From NCBI GenBank assembly GCA_023014335.1, contig JAECYW010000003.1:1860001-1924000 (forward strand): a stretch of 64,000 bases of DNA, read 5' to 3'. The stretch comes from Galerina marginata (lineage: Eukaryota > Basidiomycota > Agaricomycetes > Agaricales > Galerinaceae). Under the pieces are notes generated by a model. The model was not told the DNA's origin. It made no database searches and was given only the letters and a program-made list of their open reading frames with translations. Position numbers and translations under genes: made by a program. Positions 24,701-37,192 of the stretch are shown here, in pieces; position 1 is the stretch's first letter, and every line of letters starts with the position of its first letter.

Positions 24701-25624
24701 TCACAGGCACCTCAAGGACAATAGCTGCTTCCTCCTGCAGAATCGAACGTCAAGTGACTCAAGAATCAGCGCACCCTTGATGCTCGTCGACCTTATTTGT
24801 TGAAACTGACCCGACTCTTGGACTTACGATTTAGCGAGACAACTAATATCCATTCTTTCTGTTACTACAGCTTCGATTGAGAAATCGGAAGTCTGAATGA
24901 CACTTATTAAACGGTATGTTTCTACCCATTCTTGGATGTGCGGACGGTGAGCTTACAAGACTTTCTATTTTTTTTAAATGCTCTGCAGAGGATTCTATCA
25001 TTATTGATCGCCCCACAAGTTCCGTAGAAAGATACTCCGGCTCCAAAAGCGACGCCTTCGTTGACGCCATCTCACAGTCGATCATGATCAGCCTCCGTCG
25101 CCGTCATTATCTAGGCCAAGGTTCTCGAAGGCCGTGCATTCGAAGCGAAACCTGCCAGAGGACCGTCCCGCGCTTTTACGTCGCTGTCCATCACTTAGTG
25201 CTTTTAGTTTTATACTGGGCGACTCGTGACCATTCCTTTCTACCTCAAGGGTCGTCGTTAGACAGTCAATCCTCGGGAAATCCACATCAAAAGCGACGGT
25301 GACACGGCATTCATGGACAGACAGTGGGAAGGGCTAGTCTCGGCTAGCCCCACCGCATCACGTGTAGGAAATCAGCACCTTCCTATCTGGGACAAGCATT
25401 GGAGTTTTCTGAACCGCTCCTCCAGAAATGCTCAAGTCGAGTGAATCGATCGATCAAGCATGCACAGGCGACCTGTGGACGTGGAAGAGTCAAATACTCC
25501 CTTACTTTGGCCGTAAACTAACCCCCTCACCACACGACCACCACCTTGAAACGCTAACCCCGTTGCTGGCAGCCCACTTTGGGTATTCACTGCGTATCAC
25601 ATCTCTGCACGATTGCGAGTAGCC
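21730..25624. other. Gene-poor stretch with decayed coding fragments
   Basis: Nearly 3.9 kb without a gene I can assemble. Protein-like pieces occur on the plus strand in different frames, broken by stops: one at about 22770-22870 reads FTNARAAEPVKIAVGINPGA, another at about 23360-23490 contains LKLSLDHFNNSSVAPTETG. Two CACGTG sites lie at 24037-24042 and 25361-25366. The second is 264 bp upstream of the esterase-fold gene and may belong to its promoter. I see no terminal repeats or reverse transcriptase. Confidence 0.4.
23495..23662 (+). pseudogene. Possible remnant of a decayed gene (beta-rich fragment)
   Basis: This is an open stretch of 55 codons ending in TAA with no start codon. An in-frame TGA lies four codons upstream. 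The peptide alternates Val/Thr/Ile as in a secreted beta-sandwich (TVTITINSESLERTGCSG). It could be the last exon of a gene whose upstream exons are decayed or that I failed to assemble. No family is recognised. Confidence 0.25.
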
Positions 25625-27941
25625 ATGCCTGTGCCCGAAACGAGTACAGAACCGTTTCCCAAGCTCCATCACTTGGGTCTTGAGACTACATTCTGTGGCA
25701 TTGAGCACTCTCATTCGACGCCAGGAGCCCCCATACATCAGTATCGTGGTATCAAGTATGCCACAATACCTGCTCGATTTCGTCAATCCCGACTTTGCAC
25801 GTCGTACCCGCCGATCACTGACGCATCAAAACACGGGTACGGGTAATTTCATTTCAACCAGCAGCCATTTTTTCTAAAACGTTGGTCAACAGGCCTATAT
25901 GTCCTCAAATACGCCCTAAGAAAACCGTTGAGGAAAATCTGTTCGGTATACCACAAGAAGATATCCCAGTGCAGAAATTTAAGCAGGATGAGTTTGAATG
26001 TCTCAACCTCAACATCACCTGCCCCGGTGGCCTTACGCCTAGATCACGGATACCTGTTATGGTCTGGGTGCATGGGTCGGTCGTCTACTTTTTGTTGATG
26101 CTACTTCGTACTGAATTCTAGCATTGCTAGAGGCGGCGATCATGGCTCAGGCTCCGAGTGGTTTTATGACGGCGGTGCCTTCGTTCGCAAAAGTATACAA
26201 TACGGAAAACCTGTCATACTGGTCACCTTCAAGTGGGTCCACTTTTCTTCTAAGATCCGCCCCTTCGTGCTGAACGTCGATTTAGTTTCCGGTTGGGCCT
26301 TTTGGGTTTTGCAGCCAATGCCGTCATCCGTGACGATAATAAAGCTGCAGGAGAGGAGGGCACCGGAAATTACGGTATGTATTATTTTAAGACACTCCGC
26401 CCGTGATTGCAAATATTCATCGCACGGTTTTCTTACATCCAGGCCTCCGAGACCAACGCAGAGCCAACGAATGGGTCCATCACCACATTTCCGAATTCGG
26501 AGGCGACCCATCCAACATCACCCTCTTTGGGTCTGGCTCCGGCGCTGCTGACATCGTTTGCCATCTCCTCTCGCGTGCCAACGCCACGCAACCCATTTTC
26601 CATCGCTCCATCATCCAATCACCGACTTTCGAGCCCACGCATTCAGATATCGGCTCTGCTGGATGGTACCTCTCTCGAGTTATGTCAACACTGCAGGTGT
26701 CGAGCATCGAGAAGTTCAGAAGCATCGAGGTCAAGAAGCTGCTAGGACTGGGACAGACATTATGGGCTGTCGACGACGGCGTTTTCTTCGTAGAAGGCTG
26801 GCAAAATTACATCGGACCTCGGACTGCTCATACTCATCATGCCCATCACACACATTTGGAACACTCCAAACCGATTGGAAAGATAGGCTACGTCCACCCT
26901 CCTATCACTGGGCATTCAAAACAAAAAGGGAAAAGTAAAAGCAGAAGTAGATCAGCTTTACGTCGCCTGCGTTCGCCTTCAAAACCGACGTTCAGAGCCT
27001 CTGAAGCCCTCCCCACCCTCATGGACAATACCCTGCAACCCCTCATGATCGGCGACTCTTCAGCCGATTCGCTCCTTTGGTCCAACTCTATCTCTCTGTG
27101 GACCTCTGCCGGCGTCGTCCGCCGCCTCAAGGCTATTTGCCAGTCTCTGAGCAAGACAAGCTCCGTCTTGAGAGCCTATGACATTTCTTCGTACACCCCA
27201 GACGACGAGATCACAGACCGTGTCCTCGAACTCGTGAATGATGCCCGCGTGGCCTGGCCCACGGATTGCATCGCCAGGAACGCCGCACACGACCGTGGCG
27301 GGAACGGCGTCTGGCGCTTTGTGTTCGACCAAGAGGGCCCGTCAAGAGGCATGCCACACCATGCGGCAGACCTGATGTACCTTTTCGATAACGCACCTCT
27401 CCCCGCGAGCGCCAAGCTGGCTGCGGAGAGCATGGACGTCGACTCCTTCTTGGATGGCATGGACATCTCGTATGACGAGGGCGAGCCGTGTGTCACCGTC
27501 TCTCCTGGAAACCACAGCGATGAAGAGGACGACGTGCGCGGCAGGCCGAGAACAAGAGGCTCAAGTTTCAGCAGCACTCTTGTTGCGAAATGCGAGAACA
27601 TCACTCGCCGCCCGACAATGACAGTCACTCCTGAAGAAGGCGACCAAGACGAATGGCTCATCGCTCCCGTCGACGAGTACTCGTACATACGTGTGCGCGA
27701 TGCGATGCAGGAGCGATGGATCTCCTTTGCCCACGGCGAGGTCCCATGGCGGGAAGACAAGGTGTTCGTCTTCGGTCCAGAAGGCGAGACCGGCGAGCGG
27801 TCGAAGACGATATTCGAGGGCAGAAGGAGGAGGACGTTGTGGAAGGAGGCATTTGAGCCCCTTGGGCCGACGCTGGTGCAGAAGTTTGGAGTCGAGCTGA
27901 GCAGAGGCCCAGCACCTGGTGCAGACCGCATACGAGCATGA
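25625..27941 (+). CDS. Carboxylesterase type B-fold protein, predicted catalytically dead
   Basis: Five exons: 25625-25842 (or -25836), 25893-26075, 26131-26232, 26286-26374 and 26443-27941, giving about 696 aa. Family landmarks are in order. FRQ/GIKYA-type N-terminus and GPICPQ come first, then the oxyanion loop MVWVHGGGDHGSGSEWF. FNFRLGLLGFAA, GNYGLRDQRRANEWV and FGGDPSNITLFG follow. The nucleophile elbow, normally GESAG or GESTG, reads GSGSG, so the aligned Ser is Gly. The His region GMPHHAADLMYLF is kept. Exon 5 also carries inserts: a His-rich and Lys/Arg/Ser-rich loop near residues 325-365, and an acidic loop after residue 535. There is no signal peptide. It may act as a binding or adhesion-like pseudoenzyme, or use another serine. 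The first intron donor is uncertain by 6 nt. Confidence 0.8.
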
Positions 27942-28871
27942 ACTTCCCTGAAGCTGCGACAAGTATGACGCAGGAGAGCCTGATGGCACCATATTCCTGA
28001 CAAAATTCCCGTTCTCACTTCGCTTTCTTGGCCTAGGAAACACGTTATTTATTTTGCATTGGAGGTTTCTCTCATTTTTCCTCATCGCTGTCTTTCGTCT
28101 TCCAATCTTGCATCTCATACATTACATTTTTCTCCCCACAAGCCAACACCACCACTCCTTTTACCCTTGCATGCATACCTTACGACTGTATTCCACTCTT
28201 CCTTCCATGGCTTGTCACGCTCGATTGCTATTTACGCCCTCTTCATGTCCAACCGCACACGCACATTTTGGCACAATCATCCCCTCCATTGTTGTATATG
28301 TATTTGCATGATAATAGAGTATAAACATTATTTAATCACAACTTCTAGTATTGACTGAAAGTGCGTGAATCCTGGGCCGGAAGTGCGTCGAGTTCTTTTC
28401 GAATTCCTCGTCAATGCCACCAAGGGTTCTGGTTTAAGGAAGACGATCTTAAGTATCTATGTATAGTACCAAGCATTGGCATTTGGCGGGCTGGATTGAG
28501 TGGCGTTTGTACAAGTACACGATCAGCCTGAGCCGACCTGGAAGTAATATAGCAGATGATCTACTTGGTAGGCCAATGTAACAGGGGGGCATACAGGAGT
28601 AGGTAAGTACGCTGAGAGAGAGTATTGGAAGGGGGGAGGGGGGGACATGACACCTGTGAAGGAAAGCAAGTAAATAGTATACCGAAAGATAATAAGAAAA
28701 GCAGTCGATACAGTGTTTCGTACAGAGCGGGCAATACAGGAAAGCAATAGGAAGGAAGGACAATCATTCAGTGAACCGGTAAAACCAGAGATAGAGATAA
28801 ATAATAGGAATCGCCAGAGTTATAAGATAGGAGCAAAGGACCATCTGTGGTTGAATTAGTCTAATGTAAGA
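27942..28871. other. 3' intergenic region between esterase-like gene and PDS5
   Basis: About 930 bp between two converging genes, AT-rich with pyrimidine tracts. Short open frames on both strands look like noise. Confidence 0.45.
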
Positions 28872-31800
28872 TCAACCATCTTCGTCGTCTGATGGGGTCG
28901 CAGCTTTTTTGCTCCCAGTCGAGAGTTTTTCCTAAAAAGTATCACATTCAGCACAAAGTCAGGTATCGACGGTTAAAGTTGGGGACCTTGGCTTGCGTTC
29001 GAGCGCTCAACCGTTCTGCTCTAGTCTGCTGCTTAGAGTTATCTTCCGACATGTCGCTCTTCCGAGGTCGACGAGCCCGTGATGGAGTTGTGCCATCTTC
29101 CATATCAACGTCGCTACCGTCTTCTTCAACGGGTTGCACTTCCTGGTCATCGTCGTCGTCGTCGTCGTTATCTGAAGCCCGTTTCCTCTTAGACCGCCTG
29201 CGAATATATTTAAGAAACGACATGATGGGTAGGAGAGGGAAGGATAACGCACTTGGCATGACCATTTGTTTTTGTTGAAGGAGCCTTCCGCTTCGCTGGT
29301 ACTCTTTCCTTCTTCTCTTTCTTCTCCTTGGCGCCACCAATCTTAAACCTTTCTGCTAACCATGTAGGAGCTTCTGCCGGTAGATAAACAGTTTTGAGGA
29401 TCTAACATCAAAGCAACGGTTAGCAGATCAATGGAGTATCTCTTCAATCGAAAGATTAACCTCATTCGATGCTTCTGCATTGGGTAACGGTCGAAGTATG
29501 TCAGCCGGTAATCTGACTTTGCCAGGATAGCTTGGTAGTGGCCATGACTGAGCCTGCGCACGAGCTTTCACGAGGAACTCGGCCATCTCACACATAACAT
29601 AGAAGTTCTGTTTAAAAAAAGGGCTTCAATATTTACTGCATGATCATGATCAAGTGCAAATGAGTACCTCGCTGCTGGAGTGTGATTCAGGATCGCGGAC
29701 GGTTTTGCCCTTTGTCGCTAAATGATACAAGAGCGAAATATTGTCGGAGCTGGCGATGAGATCGAGATAAAATTGTACATATCTAAGAAGGATCTGCTAC
29801 ATTAGTAAGAAGTGTGTAATCAGGCCATTTCACCTACGTTGCCATGTCCAGCAGTTCATCTTGCGCCATGCCAAAGTCGGGGTGGTGGGCTAAGAGATGG
29901 AGCAGACGGATGAAGATAATTTCTAGGTGATCCACACGCATGGCTTACAAAAAATGGCTTAATAAACTATCAATGACATGTGATGGAAAGTGGCTAACCT
30001 GGTGACATCCTCCGTTTAGCATTTTCGACATACGATGCCGCCATGGTCTTCGTGTCTGCCTCAGGGTCAAGCACAGTAAGGAAGGGTATCACATTGTAAC
30101 GAGGAGAGATTTTTCGGGGTTGAAGGAGAGCGATCAATTTGCTCAAGAACGCATGTCGAACATTAAAACATGAGTCCTATTTTAGATTGAAGGCGTTAAT
30201 CATACAATCAGATAAGACAGAATTGGACAAAGACAGACCTGAATGACACAGGCCAATCTCAAGAACTTTGGCGCAATCGCGTTCGAAAAGATTTCAATCG
30301 TCGATAAGTGAAGTAGCGAGATAGCAGCTTGTAAACGCATCCGCGACTTATATTTTGGGCTAAATGTGCGAAGGAGATAAGCAAGTAACTGCATTGCGGT
30401 CAGCGGAACTCACTCTTCCTCTACTTGCGCACTTAGGGACCCTTCATACTCCACCAACGTAGCCAGCAACTTGAGAACGGGAGTGGCAATTTCTAACGCC
30501 TGCTCAGAAGCCGCATGTGCCAGACATCGATTTCGGCACACTTTCAAAGAGAGGAGTTTGGCCCGAAGTTCATCGGAGACATCGTCGTTTTCCACCCATT
30601 CTTCTTCGGCATCTTCGTCTTCCGCCTGCATGACATTAGATTTGAAGGTTTCAAAAGAATGGAAAGCACCAACAGGTTCGGCTGCCGGGCTGGGCACCAT
30701 CAATACGCGTTTGATCAAGTATGTCATGATCACATCGCTCTTGTGTTCGAATGCATCTGGAGCAAATCTTGCTAGCTGGGCAAGGGCAGCAACATAGGCG
30801 ACTGGTAGTGCTGATTTTTGCTCTTCCATTGCTGTTGTTATTGACTATGAAGAGGGCAATTCTATGAACGGCTTTTTACGAAATGTAAGAGAAGGTGCGT
30901 ACTTCAACGATCTCTGCACAGAGCTTATTCTTGTTCTTAGAAAACGCCAAATATCTCGCTGCGAATTTAGCCTGCCGCCAATCCGACTCCAGAGCCAACT
31001 TAACGATCCGCTCGTTTGTTTTCCTATACAAGCCATACCAGTCCGGTTAGCCGCAATCAGCAAGCTGCAAAATCGCGTAAATCACGTACTTATCCACGGC
31101 AGCCGCCAGTTTCTCGTCCCATCTAACGACATTCGCCAGCGCCATTAGAGCAACCTCGACCAAAACCCCTTTTGCATCGTCCGCAGTCGCCTTGCTCAGT
31201 TCGCCGATATGGGATTTGTACAAGGATGGCGAATGCTTTGCCACCACCATCAGCAGTGTCCGAGCGCTTTCTGCGGCATACTTTGCCTTGGTGCTGGAGG
31301 TGTCTTGGCCCTTTTGCACACGCTTGAGGAGGGCTGGTATTGATGACTGATTGACGATGCTGTAGCTTGCCCGCCGCAAGATCGTGGTCATTGTAGGGAC
31401 AATACTAGAGGAAAGCTGTTCTGTTCTCTTTAAGAATTCGTTCTGATAGAAATAGGATGTGTTAGAGTGGTGGACGTCGACGAATAAAAAGACGCTTACG
31501 CTCGATTTAATCAGAGTCTTGAGGTCTGTTTGCGGATCCATGCAAGTCTTGAGCAACTTGTAAAGCCGGTTCTCGTTCAACTTTGCGAAACTTTGCAAGT
31601 CCTCAGACGCCTTGATTGGATCCGGAAGAGTTACTATGCAGAATAGTCAGTGACATCTCCTTGGGCATGAAATGACATACAGACACGCAAGATGTTGTGT
31701 GGCTGCCTTTAGTCTCTTGACGACTACTTCTTCGTCATCATCAATGATACCTCCCTGTGTCGAGGGTTGAGAAACGCAAATAAGATAGCTAGATTAACGA

Positions 31801-33721
31801 ACGTTATTCTTGACACAACTATCTAGCCATATGTCGTAGATGTTCGGCCGCCTGTAGCATCATTTCGGTCAAAGTGGAAATTCAGCACAAACAAGTACTC
31901 ACGTCGACTTCAAACCGGACAGCCCAATCAAAGTCGTAATTGACTTCTCGCTAAGATATCTCATCGTGTTAAGTAGTCGGTCTGTCCAAGCAATCTCATC
32001 GACCTCTTTCTCCTTCGTTGCCGATGACGTTGATATAGTGGGTAAAGGAAGGATGTAGTCAAACAAGACTTGTTCCACCAAAGATCTTACGAAAGAACTT
32101 GAGAAAACACTTGGATGTGAAGCATATGACCAACCTAGTCTCAGAACTTGCTGAAGTGATCTGCAGAATTTCATCTGGAATCCAGGCAAATTGTTTTATT
32201 GATGCCGGTTCGTTATTTTCACTATACAAAGATGAATATCTCCGTCAGGAAGGTGTCGGGTTGGGACATACATCTCAGGATATGCAAGGCTATACAGTCG
32301 GCCAATGCTGTTGAGGGCTTGAGTACGAACAGCTGACTACAGAATCAAATACCATCAGATAAATCATTACGTCGAGAAATGGAAGATAACAAACCTTCTT
32401 GTCTAGCCCTCGCCCAACAACCGCACGTAGTTGTTCTTCAGACACATGATGGAGAGCGGCTTCGTAGTCAAGATGCGAGTACACCTTGCACACGGCTGCT
32501 CTGACCTTTTCATCTGGATCAAAGATCTTCGCCTTTAACAATTCTAACAACATCATGAGCCCGCAACTTAACTATCAGATCCCATAGAAACACTGTACCG
32601 TCAAGGCCGTCGCGCGCATCTGGAAGGTTCGTAAGAAGAGGCGGGATCGCTTCTACGCATTTCAACCGAACTGCTACGGCCACATCCGCCTTCCTGCCCA
32701 CCCACGCTTGCCAAGTCGTTGGGTACTTCTTCACGAGGTCTGGACCACCTTTATCAGCATACATCTCGCCAAGTGTTTGGGTGGCCGTCAGCCGAGGATT
32801 TAGGCCGTCTGCGCGCAGTTCTGTTTCGAGGATAGGAATGACGCTGTGCAGGACGGCGGGACATGAATGGTGGAGTCTCTTGACGAGCTCGTGGCTGGTC
32901 CGGATGTTGTCTAGGTCTTCTTCACCTTCGTCGGTGGAGGATGTGAGGAGGTCGCCGAAATATTGGCAGACGTGACGTTGGAGTTTATCGGCGGCGGCAT
33001 TGCAGACCTGAACTGCAAGGCGGTACCCTGGTTGTTCGATACCCTTGAATAACGCGAATGAGGACGTGATGGTGTATAGGAGAAGAAAGTGGCACACCGC
33101 GTTTTTCTCAATAAACTGAGCCATTATGACTTCCAATGCATCGCTTGGCAGCGAGGTACACTCGTCAATCAGTGCTACCAGTATATCCGCCATGAATATC
33201 TCGACTTTCTTGGTAAAGTCGCGTTTGACGATCGTGAATAGGTCCTTGAAGATTTCGTGCAACAGTTCGTCGGCTGAGGGCAAGTCGCACACGAGGACGA
33301 CGCTCTTGACTGTGGATAGAGATTCGAGGAGATGGAAATATTCGTTAAAGTAGGGCTCCTCCTGGCCTTTAAAACCAGCCGAGAGTTGGCGAAAGAAGAA
33401 CTGGAAGATATCTCGGAGTTCATTCTGAGTGTATGGCGCCTCCGGAGCGTACAGGCGCAAGATGTCTGCGAGACAGCAAGCCGTGTAGGCCTTTACCCCC
33501 CTGTCTTTGTGAAGTAATAGTGATACGTGGATGAGCTCTGAACGCGCCGTGTTGAGCGAGGTGACCTCGACGTTCTCTTGATCGAGTGCCGCGAGTTGAG
33601 TGTGTAGGGGTTTGAGCTTTTTGAGAAGGGCGTCGGTAGTGACGCCCTTCCCAGCGAGCTTCTCGTGGAAAGTCAGGCGCTTCTTGGTGCTCTGGGCGCC
33701 ATGGCGGGTTTTTGGAGCCAT
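28872..33721 (-). CDS. PDS5: Sister chromatid cohesion protein PDS5
   Basis: This cohesin-associated HEAT-repeat protein regulates cohesin loading, release and acetylation in the nucleus. Nineteen exons could be traced on the minus strand, the first 33721-32599 and the last 28931-28872. They join to 1283 aa, or 1265 aa if the in-frame 54-nt intron at 33044-33097 is removed. Conserved text includes AYTACCLADILRLYAPEAPY, YRLAVQVCNAAADKLQRHV, QALNSIGRLYSLAYPE, KQFAWIPDEIL, SRMRLQAAISLLHLS and ISPRYNVIPFLTVLDPEADT. The C-terminus is basic then acidic (KRSKRKRASD, an Asp run, then KSDMSED), as in other fungal Pds5 proteins. The Met at 33721 was preferred to one six codons earlier because MAPKTRHG fits family starts. 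The gene diverges from NAA15 across 91 bp. Confidence 0.95.
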
Positions 33722-33812
33722 TTGGACGGCGGAGCACACCGTGGTTTTTGTTGAGCGCGTTGTTTACGTTTGTGCATCTGACCCTGCCACAACATTTTCC
33801 GACACTCCCTCA
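33722..33812. promoter_or_regulatory. 91-bp bidirectional promoter, PDS5 / NAA15
   Basis: Only 91 bp separate the start codons of two divergent housekeeping genes. Both 5' UTRs and the core promoter elements must fit here, or transcription must begin inside the neighbouring gene. No TATA box is evident. Confidence 0.6.
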
Positions 33813-36800
33813 ATGTCGAAAGTCGTCCAAAAGCGCACTCCGTTGCCCTCAAAAGAGGCATCGCTCTTCAAAGAGCTCCTTACGCTCTACGAGACCCGCC
33901 AGATCAAAAAAGGCCTCAAAACAGCCGACCAAATCCTCAAGAAATTTCCTGAGCATGGAGGTTTGTTACCTCGGGCACTCGGTTGTCTGTTCCTTCCACT
34001 TATCTCGGATTAGAAACACTATGCATGAAGGGTCTCGTCCTCACCCACATGGGCAAGCGCGAGGAGGGCATCGATCTCGTCAAAAAGGGTGTCCGACTAG
34101 ACCTGACATCGCACATTTGCTGGCATGTCTTCGGTCTCATCCAAAAGGCTGATAAAAACTACGAAGAGGCGCTTAAGTCATATACGCAGGCACTGCGGTT
34201 CGACAAGGTTCGTATTCTCTAGTTTCTGATATGCCGCGAGCATCACTCATGGGTCGTCCGATATCAGGATAACATGAATCTTCTGCGAGACTCTGCCCAA
34301 CTCCAAACTCAGTTGCGCCTATTTGACAACTTGGTTGACACCCGACATAATATCTTGAAGCTGAGACCAAATCAGCGCCAAAATTGGATAGCATTGGCAG
34401 TTGCTCATCATCTCAACGGAAATCTAAAGGAGACAAGAATGATTTTGGAACATTACCAACGGTCATTGAAGGTCAGTCGAAGATTGTCTCGTATTTTGCG
34501 ATGATATTAATAAGAGGGAACATCGACGATCAGAACGTGCCCGACTACGATATCGAACACTCGGAAACACTCATCTACTACGTTCACATCCTCGAGGAAG
34601 TCGGAGATCTATCTGAGGCGCTTTCAGTGCTGGACTCTAGCTCCAAATCACGATCTATCGTTGATCGTACAGCTATCCTGGAAATTAGAGGTGCGTGGTT
34701 GCTTGTCCTTATTTTTTGCTCGTTAATATCTCTCTAGCCAGACTACTTTCAAAGCTAAAGTCACCCGATGCGGACGAAGCTTGGCGAGCCTTGATAGAGC
34801 ACAATCCAGACAACTATGGCTCATATCGTGGCTACTTTGAGAACCTTGGCCTTGCTCTCGGTAAGTCGGCCTCAACTTTTTGAAAGATGGCACACCGATC
34901 CAAATACTAGATCAGCCAAATCCAGAAGCCATTTCTAAACTCCAAGAATTCGTCACCCAAATACCCCGAGCAGCAACCCCTCTGCGCCTCCAGCTCAACA
35001 TAGCCTCTGGAGACCAATTTAAAGACCTCATTAAACCCTACATCGTCAAAAACCTCACCAAAGGCATTCCCTCTCTTTTCGCTGACATCAAAGCCCTTTA
35101 TGCGGACAAGGAAAAACAACAAACGATCGAGAACCTCGTCGAGTCTTTACGCGAAGAATACGCTTCTGCGTCCGTCGTACCGCCTTCTGCAGGCGCTGAA
35201 ACTGAACCCACAACCTACCTTTGGACACTTTACTTCCTGGCACAACACTACTCTTACCTTTCACAACCCACCAAAGCTTTTTCTCTCTTGGAAACAGCCC
35301 TCAAACACACGCCCACGCTTCCAGAGTTGCACATGTGCAAAGCGCGTACACTTAAGAGAGTAGGCGATCAATTCGGCGCAGCCAGGTGTCAAAACGATGC
35401 CAGGCTGCTCGACGGCCAGGATAGGTTCCTAAATACCAAGTGTGGCAAGTATCTTTTGCGGGCTGGGATGATAGAGGAGGCCAATACAATTTTCGGAATG
35501 TTTACCAAGGTCTGTTGTGTTTGACACCTGTCTCCGCCTTCAAGTATCTGGCAGGGGGTATTAACGATGGATTGGTGACTACAGAAAGACGCCGCAAGTC
35601 CTGCTGCTGATCTAGAAGATATGCAGTCCTTGCTTTTCCTGCTGGAAGAAGCAGACGCGTATCGTCTTAACGGAAAACCGAATCTCGCTCTGAAGAAGTA
35701 TATGGCCACCAAGAAGGTGCGTACAACCGGATCAGTTCTGCTTTTGTAACCTTACTTTACTGTTTTCTAAATTCACAAATTTCAGGTATTTGACGAGGTC
35801 GAAGATGACCAATTCGATTTCCACGGCTACAACCTGCGTAAATTCACGATCAACATTTACTTCAAGTTAGATAGTTAACCATTTGACTTGGCAATCTTCA
35901 CCGCATTGCTCATCCAATACTTGACAGATTGCTAACTTGGGAAAACCAACTCCGCTCCCATCCTGCGTACATCAAGGCTGCGATAGGAGCCTCCAAAGTC
36001 AGTTGCAGCCCCCGTATGTAACCGAGAATCTGACTGAGGGCAGCCTTCAACAGATCTTCGTCACTGTTTTCGACGATCCATCGATCGTGACTGCGCTGTC
36101 GTCCACAAATCAAATGACAGACGCAGAGAAGAAAGCAAAGAAAAAGGCGAAGAAGGCGGCACAAAAAGTGCAAGATGAAAAAAAAGGTGCCTCTCAATCT
36201 TTCCCCTGATTTTATTCTTGCTTGACCTTTTCTGGACCTTTGTCACAGCGCAACCCACTGCCAACGATGCTAAAGATTTAGAAGCAGCACCACCCAAAGA
36301 TGACGACCCAGACGGCTTGAAGTTAATTGGCTCCTCAGATCCTCTAGAACAAGCCTCTAAGCTTCTGCATCCACTTACCACCCTCGCCCCAAATAACATC
36401 GATGTATGGATAGCAATCTACGACGTGGCAATTCGACGGAGTACGTCCTATAGTCGTCCACGTACGTTTAGTTTTTAACCGACTTTCTTCCTTCAGAAAA
36501 ACTGTTGCAAGCAGCCGGAGCCCTCACCCGCGCTTCCGCCCTCAACCCCAATTATCCAGAACTGCACATTCGCGTGGTAGACGCAAAACACAGAGGTTCG
36601 TTCTAAAGTAGGCTGCTCATCACTATACTGTTATTAACCAACGTCCAAATCTAATCAGCGTCTTCGTTATCGCAAACACCACCCGCACCCATCGGGCCCG
36701 TGTTCACCGAGGCTCTTTCAAAGCTGCTGCCCGACGAGGTCTCGCTGGAGACCTTCAACTCCCAGTATCTCCAACGCCATTCCACAGATCCTCAAGCGGT

Positions 36801-37192
36801 GCTGGCGTCAGCCAAGGTGCTACACAACCTCAACGGGTCCCTCCAAAACGTCGAGGACACCGTCTTCAGCATCCTGGGTGCCGATGTGCGGCTGGATATT
36901 CAGGTAAGTGCAGCACATTTTCCATTCTCCTTATCGTCTCCTCCCATCGTGGTCCGTCATCAACTAACAACCCACAAACTCTATATTTGCTCTACTTCTT
37001 CAGACGGCGCTCTCGGCCCTCGACTTCTTATCTTCACTCCGATCGACACGCGTAGAAGAGTTCAGGGCACTGTGTCAATCCAAATTTGAGTTCTCGACAG
37101 TGTTCAAGACTCCGGCTGAACTCGCACCGTTGCGTGAGCAGGTCATGCTGGGGTCGCCGAATGATACCAATCCAGAAGAAGTTACTCCTTAG
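33813..37192 (+). CDS. NAA15: N-terminal acetyltransferase A auxiliary subunit (NAA15/Nat1)
   Basis: This TPR scaffold of NatA anchors the Naa10 catalytic subunit to ribosomes and shapes its active site. Fourteen exons: 33813-33960, 34014-34207, 34268-34471, 34534-34690, 34738-34860, 34911-35509, 35585-35716, 35786-35865, 35928-35997, 36054-36186, 36249-36440, 36497-36595, 36659-36903 and 37004-37192. They join to 854 aa. Family marks are the start LPSKEASLFKELLTLYE, TLCMKGLVLTHMGKREEG, RFDKDNMNLLRDSAQLQ, LRPNQRQNWIALAVAHHL, EHSETLIYYVHILEE, DDQFDFHGYNLRK, and a Lys-rich KKAKKKAKKAAQK stretch in exon 10. The length and ending match fungal Naa15. Exons 5 and 9 each needed a choice among acceptors; the ones used are the only ones giving both the family sequence and introns of normal size. 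Confidence 0.95.

Noticed and set aside
34880..34910. Acceptor at 34885-34886 for NAA15 intron 5
   Set aside because: It would make a 26-nt intron; the next in-frame acceptor at 34909-34910 gives 50 nt and the same frame.
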